Of a stretch of 31,038 bases of DNA, positions 7,608 to 15,847 are shown in pieces (the stretch's first letter is position 1; every line of letters starts with the position of its first letter). Source of the DNA: Colimorpha_A sp045591885 (GTDB lineage Bacteria > Bacillota > Clostridia > Oscillospirales > CAG-272); contig JAZNTT010000025.1 in assembly GCA_045591885.1 (NCBI GenBank), forward strand, positions 1 to 31,038, given 5' to 3'. The position numbers were made by a program, and so were the translations under genes. Under the pieces are notes generated by a model. The model was not told the DNA's origin. It was given only the letters and a program-made list of their open reading frames with translations, and searched no databases.

Positions 7608-8151
7608 CTGTTTTCGTTTTGCATATTGCCTGCTTTTCCTTTTGAGAAGCGAGCCACTTATCGTATTCCTCAAGGGCGGCAGTGTCGCGTGCCTGAATGT
7701 ACTTTTTCTGCGCGGTTTCGGGGGTCGAGCCGGTGATCTTCTTGACGAGCGTTTCGTAAGACACCCAAAGAAGCTTTACGTTAACGGCACGCTCCTTTGG
7801 CGTAAGACGGTTTTTCTCAATGTGCTTTTCCGCCTTGACTGCGAAATAGAAGGATTTTTGCGTGAAATCGTGGCATGCGCGGTTCTCGTAAACGTAGCCG
7901 AGAACGCGTATCTTGTCGCACGAGCAGCCCGTTTCCTCAAAAATTTCACGTTTGAGGGCATCAATTAGCCCCTCGCCCTTTTCAACTCCGCCGCCGGGCA
8001 GAGAATAAAGGTCGAATTTTTCTGTATACATGAGCGCATATTTTCCGTCGCGGCGGCGAAGAACCGCACGCGCGGCGAGGCGCGGAGAGTGATTTGAAAG
8101 TCCTTCTTCTCCGAGGAGAACCGAATCGTTCAGATCTTTAAGCTTTTTCAT
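7600..8151 (-). CDS. NUDIX hydrolase
   Basis: 183 residues with a complete Nudix box at 54-76: G-x5-E (Gly54, Glu60), then REIFEETG (68-75). The fold hydrolyses nucleoside diphosphates linked to another group; the LPGGGVEKGE context fits ADP-ribose or (d)NTP pyrophosphatases, but the substrate cannot be read. The C-terminal third (about 130-183) is Lys/Glu-rich and may be helical. The start ATG has a strong AAAGGAG. It is 32 bases downstream of the glycosyltransferase gene, in one operon. Confidence 0.92.
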   Translation of the reverse strand: MKKLKDLNDSVLLGEEGLSNHSPRLAARAVLRRRDGKYALMYTEKFDLYSLPGGGVEKGEGLIDALKREIFEETGCSCDKIRVLGYVYENRACHDFTQKSFYFAVKAEKHIEKNRLTPKERAVNVKLLWVSYETLVKKITGSTPETAQKKYIQARDTAALEEYDKWLASQKEKQAICKTKTEK

Positions 8152-8183
8152 TTGTCGGTCTCCTTTCGGGAAGATTTGATGCG

Positions 8184-8987
8184 TTACTTTATCGGATGAC
8201 CTGCCTTGCGGTGATGCCTTGCCTTGAATGACGCCGGAAGAAACGCGGCGATGACGGGCTTGAGAGTCATCAGCCTGTATCGAAGCGGGGCGTTCGTTTC
8301 CTTGTAATATTTTAGGTAGACCTTGCGAATACCGAGCGCCGCCTTGACGGTGCGCTTTTTGTAGTCTGTCAAGCTCTCCTGGTACAGATAAAGCGGATCG
8401 GGAAGATTTACACCCTTGTATCCCGCGATCGCAAAGCGGAACCAGAGATCAAGATCCTCGCATCTCATCGTCTCGGGCGAAACCCGATAGCCGCCGAGGG
8501 CATCGAGGACGCTTTTGCGTATCATAACAGTCGGATGAGCAAAGGGGGACGAGGTGAGAAATACGCTTTTTATAGGATCGTATTCGTAAATGCGGTTGTA
8601 GAGAAGCTCGTTTCCGTCCTTTATGGTGAGCGATGTGCCGACAAGGTCAATATCACGATGGCTGTCAAGAAACTCAACCTGCTTCTCGAAGCGGGTAGGA
8701 CAGGAAATATCATCGGCATCCATTCGTGCGATATATTCGCCGTCGGCAACCGATAGACAATGGTTGAGCGAATAGGCAAGGCGCATATTCTTCTCGTTTT
8801 TCAGCACCTTGATGTTAGAATGCTTCTCGGCGTATGATTGCGCGAGCGCGTAGGTGCCGTCAGTTGAGCCGTCGTCACACATTATAAGCTCAAAATCAGT
8901 ATAGGTCTGGGCAAGGATCGACTCGATAGCGGCACCGAGCGTCGCTTCACAGTTATATATACCCATTATAACCGAGATCTTACTCAT
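8184..8987 (-). CDS. Glycosyltransferase family 2
   Basis: 267 residues. The GT-A fold is recognisable: SVIMGIYN at the N-terminus, nucleotide-binding CDDGSTDGT (about 37-45), the metal-binding DxD as RMDADD (88-93), and later CEDLDLWFR with a catalytic-base-type acidic motif. No membrane span is obvious, so it probably works at the cytosolic face of the membrane, adding a sugar to a cell-surface polysaccharide or glycolipid. The start ATG has TGAGGAA upstream and a promoter at 9018-9046. No other surface-polysaccharide genes lie nearby, so the acceptor is unknown. Confidence 0.93.
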   Translation of the reverse strand: MSKISVIMGIYNCEATLGAAIESILAQTYTDFELIMCDDGSTDGTYALAQSYAEKHSNIKVLKNEKNMRLAYSLNHCLSVADGEYIARMDADDISCPTRFEKQVEFLDSHRDIDLVGTSLTIKDGNELLYNRIYEYDPIKSVFLTSSPFAHPTVMIRKSVLDALGGYRVSPETMRCEDLDLWFRFAIAGYKGVNLPDPLYLYQESLTDYKKRTVKAALGIRKVYLKYYKETNAPLRYRLMTLKPVIAAFLPASFKARHHRKAGHPIK

Positions 8988-9017
8988 TTCCTCACGCCTT
9001 TCAATAATAATAAATAT

Positions 9018-9046
9018 ATAATAACAGAATAAGGGTAAAAAGTCAA
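9018..9046 (-). promoter_or_regulatory. Sigma-A promoter for GT2/NUDIX operon
   Basis: Minus strand TTGACT (9041-9046), 17-base spacer, TATTAT (9018-9023), about 25 bases upstream of the likely leader and ribosome site. Confidence 0.65.
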
Positions 9047-9201
9047 TGTTTTTTCAATGGACACGCTTTTCTCTGCACAAATGAACAGATCGAGCGTTAT
9101 TCAGGCTCCGACGCCACATTCTGCAAAGGGAAGGGAAGACAACGCGTCGATTCTCCTTTATATAACTGCTCTGCTCTATTTCTTATTTATTCTTTATTAT
9201 C

Positions 9202-9231
9202 AAAAAAGCACCTGCCGAAGCAGGTGCTTTT
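9202..9231 (-). terminator. Rho-independent terminator after 43-aa peptide gene
   Basis: On the minus strand AAGCACCTGC / GCAGGTGCTT close a stable C(TTCG)G tetraloop, followed by TTTTTT (9202-9207). The hairpin is about 12 bases past the stop codon. Between this and the GT2 promoter (9047-9201) nothing is recognised. Confidence 0.93.
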
Positions 9232-9242
9232 CTTAGTGATTA

Positions 9243-9374
9243 TTACTCTCCGAAGGGGTTAAAGCCGCGTAACGCGTAATCTCCGGTGATGTAGTCAAAG
9301 ACGGAGCTTGTAATAACGTCTTCGTTCTCAAATACTACTATATTAAGAGTAGGCATTTCAAATTTCTTTTCCAT
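9243..9374 (-). CDS. 43-residue peptide, possible precursor-type small protein
   Basis: A short gene with good signals: ATG at 9374, AAAGGAG eight bases upstream, two in-frame stop codons, then a strong terminator. The peptide begins MEKKFEMPTLNIVVFENEDV, continues ITSSVFDYITGDYALRGF and ends NPFGE. There is no signal peptide and no membrane span. It starts 18 bases after the stop codon of the giant esterase gene, so both are probably on one transcript. The pattern [KY]xxPxxxIVxFExEDVITSS is familiar to me from short uncharacterised peptides of gut Clostridia, which resemble leader-containing precursors; this is memory, not a search. No maturation enzyme is visible nearby. Confidence 0.72.
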   Translation of the reverse strand: MEKKFEMPTLNIVVFENEDVITSSVFDYITGDYALRGFNPFGE

Positions 9375-9392
9375 TATTCTTTGCTCCTTTCA

Positions 9393-12300
9393 TTACTTAA
9401 CGTTTACAACGACCTTGATCGAATTTAAGCCCGTTTCTGCCTCAAAGGTCTCCCAGTCGATAACTCCGAAGTCATTGATGTACTTAGAGCAATCAATGCC
9501 GTTTACGGTGATCTTGTAGGATATCTTATCCTCACGTCCGAGAGCCGAGGTCTTAATAAGTATTCTGCCCGCGGTGCTTTCGGAAGTTATATCGTCATCG
9601 CCGCTTGCAAGGTTGCCGTCAGCACCGATGTGAGTGATGAGGTAGCCGTTCTTGTTAAGGATCTTGATGCCGTCGTAGGAATTGGTTTTTCCGAAGCCGA
9701 GCTGAGAGTAGAGGTTGTTAGCCATATCAACGCCCATGACGTTCAATACCTCCTGCGAATAGTGGACGGTGTTACCCTGGTCCATCATGTCGCGGGAGCA
9801 GGTCTCGGATACTGCAGAGATCATGTAGAGATCGTCGAGTTCATTACAGAGCTTGTACTGTGCGTAACGCGCTCTGGTGTAAGCTGCACTTGCTTCTACA
9901 GTGTCGCCCGAATAGTCGGAACGAACGACGGAGATGCCTCCGAAGTCGAGGTCGAGCTCACTCATGAAGCCCTCGTGCATGCTCTTGTATGCTTCGTAGT
10001 AGGACTGATCGTCGCGAACGACCTTTTTGCCCGCCGTTGTGGCAGCCGCCTTTTCCAATTCGTCAGCCTCGCCCTGATTCCAGATGTAGCCGGAGAGGAC
10101 GATGTCATACTTCGCGGAAAGTTTATCGTAAGCGTTCTTATATGCGCTTACTGCCTTGGAATAACGGTGTGCCTCACCGCCCTTTACACATCTGCACTCG
10201 TAATTTTCGGGATCGGGTACCCACTCGTCAATACCCGAGCTTCCTTCAGCAATCTGAAGGAATACTACCTTGGTGCCTGTAAGTTCGTTCCATTTTGCTC
10301 CGAATACGGGAGTTACACCGCCTATGCAGTTTACGCCCTTGGTAGGCGATGAGAGATAATACATATCGTTTTCATCGCTGAGCTCAAAGGTCTCTGCCTC
10401 AAAGCCGGCGATGTCGGTTGCATCGCTGAAGAAGGAGTAGACGGTTCCCTTTTCGGGAATTATCGGAGAAACGGGAGGCTTGGGAGCCGTTGCATCATAG
10501 TAGTAATGTCTGAATTCCCAACTGTAGCCTGCGCTCCTTGTAAAGTTTGACTGACCGGTTACGAGAATGAGAGTGATGTTGTCTTTTTCGGGGTCATCCT
10601 CGCGTCCGCTTACGAACTTGGAGATCTTTTCGGATTCGACGGTGATCTCAAGCTGAGCTCTTTCGCCGCTTGCTGTGTAGACAGCTTCGTTAAGATCGTA
10701 GATCGATTTAAGGACATTTATTTCCCTACCGTCGGTCGACTGCTTAAGAGCTACCTCAATGTAGGAGTAAACCGATACCGCGAAATCAACGGATTTGCCG
10801 CCCTTAGCAACCTTGATGACAGCGGGAACGTGGAGCTTTCCGGGCTCGGCCGCGGTCTCGAAGTAATAGATGTTGCTGCCTTCGTTAACAAGATCAACCT
10901 TTTCGCCGTCTACAGTAAATGTATAGAGCTCTTTCTCGCCGTTAACCTCAAAGTGATGACGGAGGATAATTTTGCCGTTATCAAAATCAAAACGGAGGTT
11001 AAAGAGCTTATAGGTGAGACCCGTAACACTTTCGGAAGGTCTGGTTACCTTAAAGCTGTCGAGAGAAGTGGTCGGTCCTACGGGATTAACCGTGTTGTCT
11101 ACTTTGTTGAAGTAATTATCAAGAGCAATGTTGTAATTACCTTCAGCGAGGTCAACGGTACGGTCGTAACCGCAGTTGTCGCATACGTTATCGCCGTTCC
11201 AGTCATGGACACAAGCATACTTACATACGGTACAAGCGCCGTTATTCCAGGTGTGAGCCTTGACCTCAAGATCCTCGCCGCAATCGGAGCAGTGCTTCCA
11301 ATGCTTGCCTTGATCTGATTTGTATGCACCTGTATTGTGGCCCGTACCGGATACTACTTCGTTTTCAAGAAGCTTAGTTGCTTCGGCATCGGAGTAGTTA
11401 AGACCGCATACGCAAGCGTAATGCGCGACGTTTCCGTCTTCACAGCCCGATTCGACAGCGCCGACGAGCTTGACTGTATCTGCGTTACAAACGTGGTTAA
11501 CATCCTTGATCGTGATCTTTGCCTCGCCGTTACAAGAGGAATTAAAGATTCCTGATTCGGCGCTCGGGGTCTTGAGAACGATGATCTGCTCGCCCTTCTT
11601 AAGATCGACCGTTGCGGATATCGTCTCGGTATGATAGTTCTGCTGGCCGCGGTTGGTCGTAGATACGAGCACGGTGCCGTCACCGAGCATTATTGTATGA
11701 TCGTGGTAGGAGCCGCCAAATTCATTGATGTATATTGCCTGAAGATCGGCATCAACGGTGAATGTGCCGGCGTAGGGAGCGGTGAATACAAGAGCAAAGC
11801 CTATATTCGAGGTTCTGAGGTTTCCGCCGACCATATTGATCGGGCCGTTGACAAGACCTGACCAGATGTAGTTTGCGGGGATTCCGCCTCCGCTGCCCTT
11901 GTTCGTTCCGAGAGGATCGTAAGCGTACCAGATCGTTCCGTCCTCGGAAAGCTCCATTCTTACGTTACCCTTGGAGGTGGTGTCATAGAGCTTGCCTGTG
12001 GTGGTATCGTAGCTCCAGAGCTTGACGTTACCCGACTTGTCGGTAAGCGAGGTGCCGTCAAAGATGGGAGAGAGATCGACTTCAACGCCGTTATATGCTG
12101 AGCCGATCTTGGTGAGAACGGTATCGCCGAGAGTGATGATATGAGCAGAGGAGTCGATATTGCCCATATTGATGGCGTGGAAGGACACCATAAAGTAGTC
12201 GCCCTTCTTCAGCTCAACGGTTCCGCTAAGGATCGCCTCCGCATCACCCGCAGTGGGAGCGAATGAGTTGATGACTCTGCCGTTCTTTCTGATAGTGGCA

Positions 12301-15062
12301 ACGCCCTCAACTGCGTTTCCGCTTTTATCCGTAAACGCTGCTCCGCTTACGAGAGTGCTGTAAGAATAGGTTCCGCTCTCGGGGGCAACAAACAAAACGG
12401 TAGGATGGTTTGACCAAGCGTAACCGCTCTGTATCTTGATCTTCATGTAGGAAAGGTTATCGCCGCTGGCGAATGCCTCGCCGCCGACACCCTTTTGGAC
12501 GCCGCTGACAAACCAATCGGTATAACCGCTTTGTCCGGTCAGACCGAGGTGGTTATTCATCGACTCGATATACGGGCCGGGGCCTACGCCTTGAACGTCC
12601 GTAGCCTCGGACAAGGGAATATTTGAGGGGAACTCAACGATGGTCGAGGGAATGGAAGGGTTGACGAACTGAACGAGCTTCCAATAGCCCTGCTGAGCGA
12701 GATCCCAGCCGTTCTTATCCTTGTTAAGACCTACCGACCAGTCCATGGGGAGAACGTACTTGGTTCCCGTCGCGGGAGCTTCAACGTATTCGCCTATTTT
12801 CTTGACTACGGTCTTTCCGAGCTTAACGGGAACGTCAGTTCCGGCAGCAACCTCGGTGTTCAGCGTAAATACGAACATAAGAAGGTCGCCCTTCTTAAGG
12901 GAAACCGTTCCGGTCAGGGTTCTTGAAGGATTATTCGCAGTCGGAGTGAAGGCGTCGATAAGAACGCCGTTCTTTCTTACGGTCGCGGTGACGGAAACGG
13001 GATAGTTACCGATAGCGAACAGCGTTCCTGTAACAAGCTCGCTATACGAATATAAGCCGTCCTCGGTAGCTGTGAATACTACCGCGGGGTTGTTGGTTTT
13101 AGCATTCGCCGACGGCTGTGCGGGATTCACATACATATATGTCTTGTTGTTGCCCGCATATATCGGGTTAGGATTGCCGTCCTCGCGGCAGGTCAAGTTG
13201 ATGTACCACGCCGTAGCTGCTGATCCGGACGTTTCCGAGCGGTTATGCGTTGACTCAAGGTAAGGCCATGGCGAATCGGATTGATTCACACCTGCATCGC
13301 TGTTACCGATTTGTTTCAGCGAATCTTTGTTTACAATAGTCGAAATATCGGTGGGGTCGCCAAAGCTCGTCAGCTGCCACTTACCTTGGACAGGAAGCTC
13401 CCAGCCGTACTTGTCGAAGGTTTCAGTAGAGCTCCAGTTCATAGGAAGAGCACCGTCCTCGTCCTCTGAGCCCTCGCCCTCTGAGTCTTCGTTTATTCTC
13501 TTGACCGTGGTCATTTCGAGCTTTACTATCTCACCATGACGAAGGTTCTGATACGTTTGCGATGCGAGAGTTGTATCGCTAAGGGTAGAATTAAGCGAAA
13601 CCACAAACATAAGAAGGTCGCCCGCGTTAAGCTCAACGGTTCCCGAAAGGAACGCTGAGGGAGTGGTCGAGGTCGGCTCAAAGGTACCAATAACCTCGCC
13701 GTTCTTTCTTACGGTCACGGTAACGGAAATAGAATCATTCTCAACAGTGAACTGGTTCTGGGTGACGTGCTCGAGGTAAGAGTAGGTTCCTGCCTCGGGC
13801 GCGGTGAATACTACCGCAGGATGATTTGTCGTCGGCCTGCCGCCGTCGGTTCTAACGGGGATAAGGGGATTCATCCACATATAGGTGCTGTTGTCGCCCG
13901 CACAGATGGGATAAATGTTGCCCTCATCGCGCCAGGACATATTCAGGTACCATTTATAGTTTGCAGGAGCTGCACTTCCTACTGTTTCCGCGTAGTTATA
14001 CAGCGTTCCTATGTAGGGCCATGGCGATTCGGACTGATACGTGCCTTCGGCTCTCGTACCAATTGTATTAGTGGACGCTTTGTTTGACATAGTAGTGACA
14101 TCGGAAGGATCGCCAAAGCGCGTAAGGCGCCACGGACCCTGGATAGCAAGCTCCCAACCGTTATTGTCTTTCGTTCCGGTAGAGCTCCAGTCCATGGGAA
14201 GAGCGTAATTCAACTCGATATCTTCCGAATAGTCGCCCGTTCTCTTAACCACGGTCTCTCCGAGCTTTACTATCTCACCATAACGAATGAGCTTATACGT
14301 TTCCGATGCGAGAGTTGTGTCGCTAAGGGTAGAATTAAGCGAAACCACAAACATCAGAAGATCATTAGCTTTAAGAGCAACGGTTCCGGAAAGGGTTTTT
14401 GTTGAATTTCCCTCGGTCAGCGTGTAAGCATCGACAAGCTCACCGTTCTTTCTTACGGTCACGGTAACAGAAATGGAATCACTCTCAACAGTGAACTGGT
14501 TCAGGGTAACGAGCTCGCTGTAGGAATAGGTGCCGTCCTCGGGCGCGGTGAATACTGCGGCAGGGTGATTTGTCGTCGGCCTGCCGCCGTCGGTTCTGAC
14601 GGGGATAAGGGGATTCATCCACATATAGGTGCTGTTGTCGCCCGCACAGATGGGATAAACGTTGCCGTCATCACGGAAGGACATGTTGAGATACCATTTA
14701 TGGTTCGCAGAAGCTGCACTTCCTACTGTTTCCGCGTAGTTATACAGCGTTGCGATATAAGGCCATGGCGATTCGGACTGATACGTGCCTTCGGCCCTCG
14801 TACCAATTGTATTAGTGGACGCTTGGTTTGACATAGTCGAGATATCGGAAGGGTCGCCAAAGCGCGTAAGGCGCCACGGACCCTGGATAGCAAGCTCCCA
14901 ACCGTTATTGTCTTTCGTTCCGGTAGAGCTCCAATCCATGGGAAGCGTATAGGTCGGCACATCGGTTTCAACCGCATGGATGTGCGCGATAGGCTTTGAG
15001 ATTATGAACGTAGATGCTATCATAAAGCAAGCCATCAATAATGAAAGTATGCGCTTTTTCAT
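9393..15062 (-). CDS. Giant secreted repeat protein with C-terminal SASA/SGNH esterase domain
   Basis: 1889 residues. Residues 1-30 are a signal peptide (cleavage likely after AHIHA). Four related modules of 232-251 residues follow, each opening with LPMDW/LPMNW and closing with LSGTVxLKxGDLLMF; a fifth, more diverged module ends near 1185. Residues about 1190-1300 are Cys/His-rich (HWKHCSDCG, CVHDWNGDNVCDNCGYD). After a linker domain (about 1305-1490) comes a sialate-O-acetylesterase-like SGNH domain: GQSN with Ser1505, WNQGEAD at 1661-1667, and a terminal His at about 1767 (VHYS). The likely role is removal of acetyl or other acyl groups from glycans outside the cell, with the modules as binding domains. 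No LPXTG or SLH anchor is seen. The ribosome site is GGAGGAAA. It lies between an anchor-gene remnant and the 43-aa peptide gene. Confidence 0.88.
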   Translation of the reverse strand: MKKRILSLLMACFMIASTFIISKPIAHIHAVETDVPTYTLPMDWSSTGTKDNNGWELAIQGPWRLTRFGDPSDISTMSNQASTNTIGTRAEGTYQSESPWPYIATLYNYAETVGSAASANHKWYLNMSFRDDGNVYPICAGDNSTYMWMNPLIPVRTDGGRPTTNHPAAVFTAPEDGTYSYSELVTLNQFTVESDSISVTVTVRKNGELVDAYTLTEGNSTKTLSGTVALKANDLLMFVVSLNSTLSDTTLASETYKLIRYGEIVKLGETVVKRTGDYSEDIELNYALPMDWSSTGTKDNNGWELAIQGPWRLTRFGDPSDVTTMSNKASTNTIGTRAEGTYQSESPWPYIGTLYNYAETVGSAAPANYKWYLNMSWRDEGNIYPICAGDNSTYMWMNPLIPVRTDGGRPTTNHPAVVFTAPEAGTYSYLEHVTQNQFTVENDSISVTVTVRKNGEVIGTFEPTSTTPSAFLSGTVELNAGDLLMFVVSLNSTLSDTTLASQTYQNLRHGEIVKLEMTTVKRINEDSEGEGSEDEDGALPMNWSSTETFDKYGWELPVQGKWQLTSFGDPTDISTIVNKDSLKQIGNSDAGVNQSDSPWPYLESTHNRSETSGSAATAWYINLTCREDGNPNPIYAGNNKTYMYVNPAQPSANAKTNNPAVVFTATEDGLYSYSELVTGTLFAIGNYPVSVTATVRKNGVLIDAFTPTANNPSRTLTGTVSLKKGDLLMFVFTLNTEVAAGTDVPVKLGKTVVKKIGEYVEAPATGTKYVLPMDWSVGLNKDKNGWDLAQQGYWKLVQFVNPSIPSTIVEFPSNIPLSEATDVQGVGPGPYIESMNNHLGLTGQSGYTDWFVSGVQKGVGGEAFASGDNLSYMKIKIQSGYAWSNHPTVLFVAPESGTYSYSTLVSGAAFTDKSGNAVEGVATIRKNGRVINSFAPTAGDAEAILSGTVELKKGDYFMVSFHAINMGNIDSSAHIITLGDTVLTKIGSAYNGVEVDLSPIFDGTSLTDKSGNVKLWSYDTTTGKLYDTTSKGNVRMELSEDGTIWYAYDPLGTNKGSGGGIPANYIWSGLVNGPINMVGGNLRTSNIGFALVFTAPYAGTFTVDADLQAIYINEFGGSYHDHTIMLGDGTVLVSTTNRGQQNYHTETISATVDLKKGEQIIVLKTPSAESGIFNSSCNGEAKITIKDVNHVCNADTVKLVGAVESGCEDGNVAHYACVCGLNYSDAEATKLLENEVVSGTGHNTGAYKSDQGKHWKHCSDCGEDLEVKAHTWNNGACTVCKYACVHDWNGDNVCDNCGYDRTVDLAEGNYNIALDNYFNKVDNTVNPVGPTTSLDSFKVTRPSESVTGLTYKLFNLRFDFDNGKIILRHHFEVNGEKELYTFTVDGEKVDLVNEGSNIYYFETAAEPGKLHVPAVIKVAKGGKSVDFAVSVYSYIEVALKQSTDGREINVLKSIYDLNEAVYTASGERAQLEITVESEKISKFVSGREDDPEKDNITLILVTGQSNFTRSAGYSWEFRHYYYDATAPKPPVSPIIPEKGTVYSFFSDATDIAGFEAETFELSDENDMYYLSSPTKGVNCIGGVTPVFGAKWNELTGTKVVFLQIAEGSSGIDEWVPDPENYECRCVKGGEAHRYSKAVSAYKNAYDKLSAKYDIVLSGYIWNQGEADELEKAAATTAGKKVVRDDQSYYEAYKSMHEGFMSELDLDFGGISVVRSDYSGDTVEASAAYTRARYAQYKLCNELDDLYMISAVSETCSRDMMDQGNTVHYSQEVLNVMGVDMANNLYSQLGFGKTNSYDGIKILNKNGYLITHIGADGNLASGDDDITSESTAGRILIKTSALGREDKISYKITVNGIDCSKYINDFGVIDWETFEAETGLNSIKVVVNVK
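12062..14950 (-). repeat. Four tandem intragenic module repeats
   Basis: Within the giant gene the module starts (codons for LPMDW/LPMNW) lie near 14945, 14200, 13445 and 12750, giving unit lengths of about 744, 753 and 696 bases, all multiples of three. The first two units share long near-identical DNA stretches (for example around 14161-14200 against 14905-14944, and 13830-13915 against 14575-14660). The third and fourth are clearly diverged. The pattern points to a recent duplication of the first module. Confidence 0.88.
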
Positions 15063-15208
15063 AAATGTTTTTCCTCCATAATATTTTTTCGTTTTTTATC
15101 CGTCTCACGGATGGGGGTATAGAGAAATAAGCGGCTATCGGTTGAATAACCGTCCTTTCCCTTGCATACCGGCAGCCGCTTGACGGCGGCCGCCGCGGTA
15201 TTCATTGA

Positions 15209-15536
15209 TTAAATGCGGCGCTTGAATATCAGCTCTATTGCAACTATCGCGATGAGCGTCGCCGCGCCTACGATCGCTACAACGAGTATTACGTCGCTGT
15301 CGTTGCCGTTGCCGCCATTGCCGTCGGGTGAGGTCGTGTCACCTCCGGGAGTGGTCGTGTCCGAGCTTGTGCCGCCGGTATGCGTTTCCGATCCGTATTC
15401 ACAGACTACGCATACGCCGTATCCAAGCACTGAAACGCACCTGGAATAGTATCGGGATTTCCCGCCGCGCCGATTGCCAAGGGTAGCAGCAGGAAAAGCG
15501 ATAACATAAGGCCTGCAATCTTGCTTATGTTTTCAT
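15209..15536 (-). pseudogene. Frameshifted small surface/membrane-anchor protein
   Basis: The ATG at 15536 has a strong AAAGGAG site, but its frame hits TAA at codon 4 (M-K-T-stop). Adding one A to the AAAA run (15530-15533) would open a signal peptide (MKNISKIAGLMLSLFLLLPL...). That frame in turn stops near GAFQCLDTAYA, while another frame continues into CVVCEYGSETHTGG, a Thr/Gly/Asp linker and a C-terminal membrane span (VILVVAIVGAATLIAIVAIE) ending in FKRRI. So signal peptide, linker and anchor are all present but in different frames: two single-base deletions, or sequencing errors in the assembly. A shorter product from a GTG at 15430 (73 residues, anchor only) could still be made. The gene precedes the giant secreted protein. 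Confidence 0.6.
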
Positions 15537-15674
15537 GTGGATTGCTCCTTTGATGAATTTGCTTTTGGCGATATTGCCAATCATTACGCTTTTACTGACG
15601 CTTCTAAGCGTCATATCGAACAATTCAACCAAGCACTTTGCAGACAATAGATATTTGTTTCATATTTACTGTAT

Positions 15675-15728
15675 GTTGACAAAAATCTGTCGACAATTCT
15701 ATTATAAAATGAAATATTTGAAAAACAA
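15675..15728 (-). promoter_or_regulatory. Candidate promoter and operator for the surface-protein operon
   Basis: Minus strand TTGTTT (15723-15728), 16-base spacer, TATAAT (15701-15706). The imperfect inverted repeat GTTGACA/TGTCGAC (15675-15694) follows six bases later and would cover the transcription start. On the plus strand the same bases also give TTGACA (15676-15681) with an 18-base spacer to TATTAT (15700-15705), so the direction is not certain. Only the minus direction leads into a gene. Confidence 0.45.
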
Positions 15729-15812
15729 ATAGCAAAAACTGCATTTCATATTGCAAAAAATGAACAAGAGTATTTTAACGATGTCGGTGGCGGAAAGAAA
15801 TAACATAATTAG

Positions 15813-15844
15813 AAACCGCAGAGGTTATTTAACCTCTGCGGTTT
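15813..15844 (-). terminator. Terminator of argF
   Basis: Perfect 14-bp stem AAACCGCAGAGGTT / AACCTCTGCGGTTT with ATTT loop, beginning four bases past the argF stop. The tail (TTTCTAATT on the minus strand) is a modest T-tract. Confidence 0.75.
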
Positions 15845-15847
15845 AAA

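Larger units (their letters stand above)
15537..15847. other. Intergenic region with leader palindromes; no supported gene
   Basis: A 310-base AT-rich gap. On the minus strand a promoter-like TTGTTT/TATAAT (16-base spacer) lies at 15701-15728, with an inverted repeat GTTGACA-N6-TGTCGAC (15675-15694) at the predicted start of transcription. The leader then holds a perfect palindrome TGACGCTTCTAAGCGTCA (15596-15613) and TTGGC-N6-GCCAA (15565-15580). A 65-codon plus-strand frame at 15535-15732 lacks a ribosome site and is not accepted. The argF terminator occupies the right end. Confidence 0.5.

Noticed and set aside
13767..14831. Two similar plus-strand frames (13767-14087, 14565-14831) opposite the giant gene
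   Set aside because: Their likeness comes only from the duplicated module on the minus strand; no ribosome sites.
15063..15208. Hairpin AAGCGGCT/AGCCGCTT (15129-15181) as a terminator before the giant gene
   Set aside because: The loop is large and the T-tract weak; a leader structure or partial attenuator is possible but not supported enough to list.
15535..15732. 65-codon plus-strand frame with hydrophobic start
   Set aside because: No ribosome site, AT-rich, overlaps the start and leader of the minus-strand surface gene.
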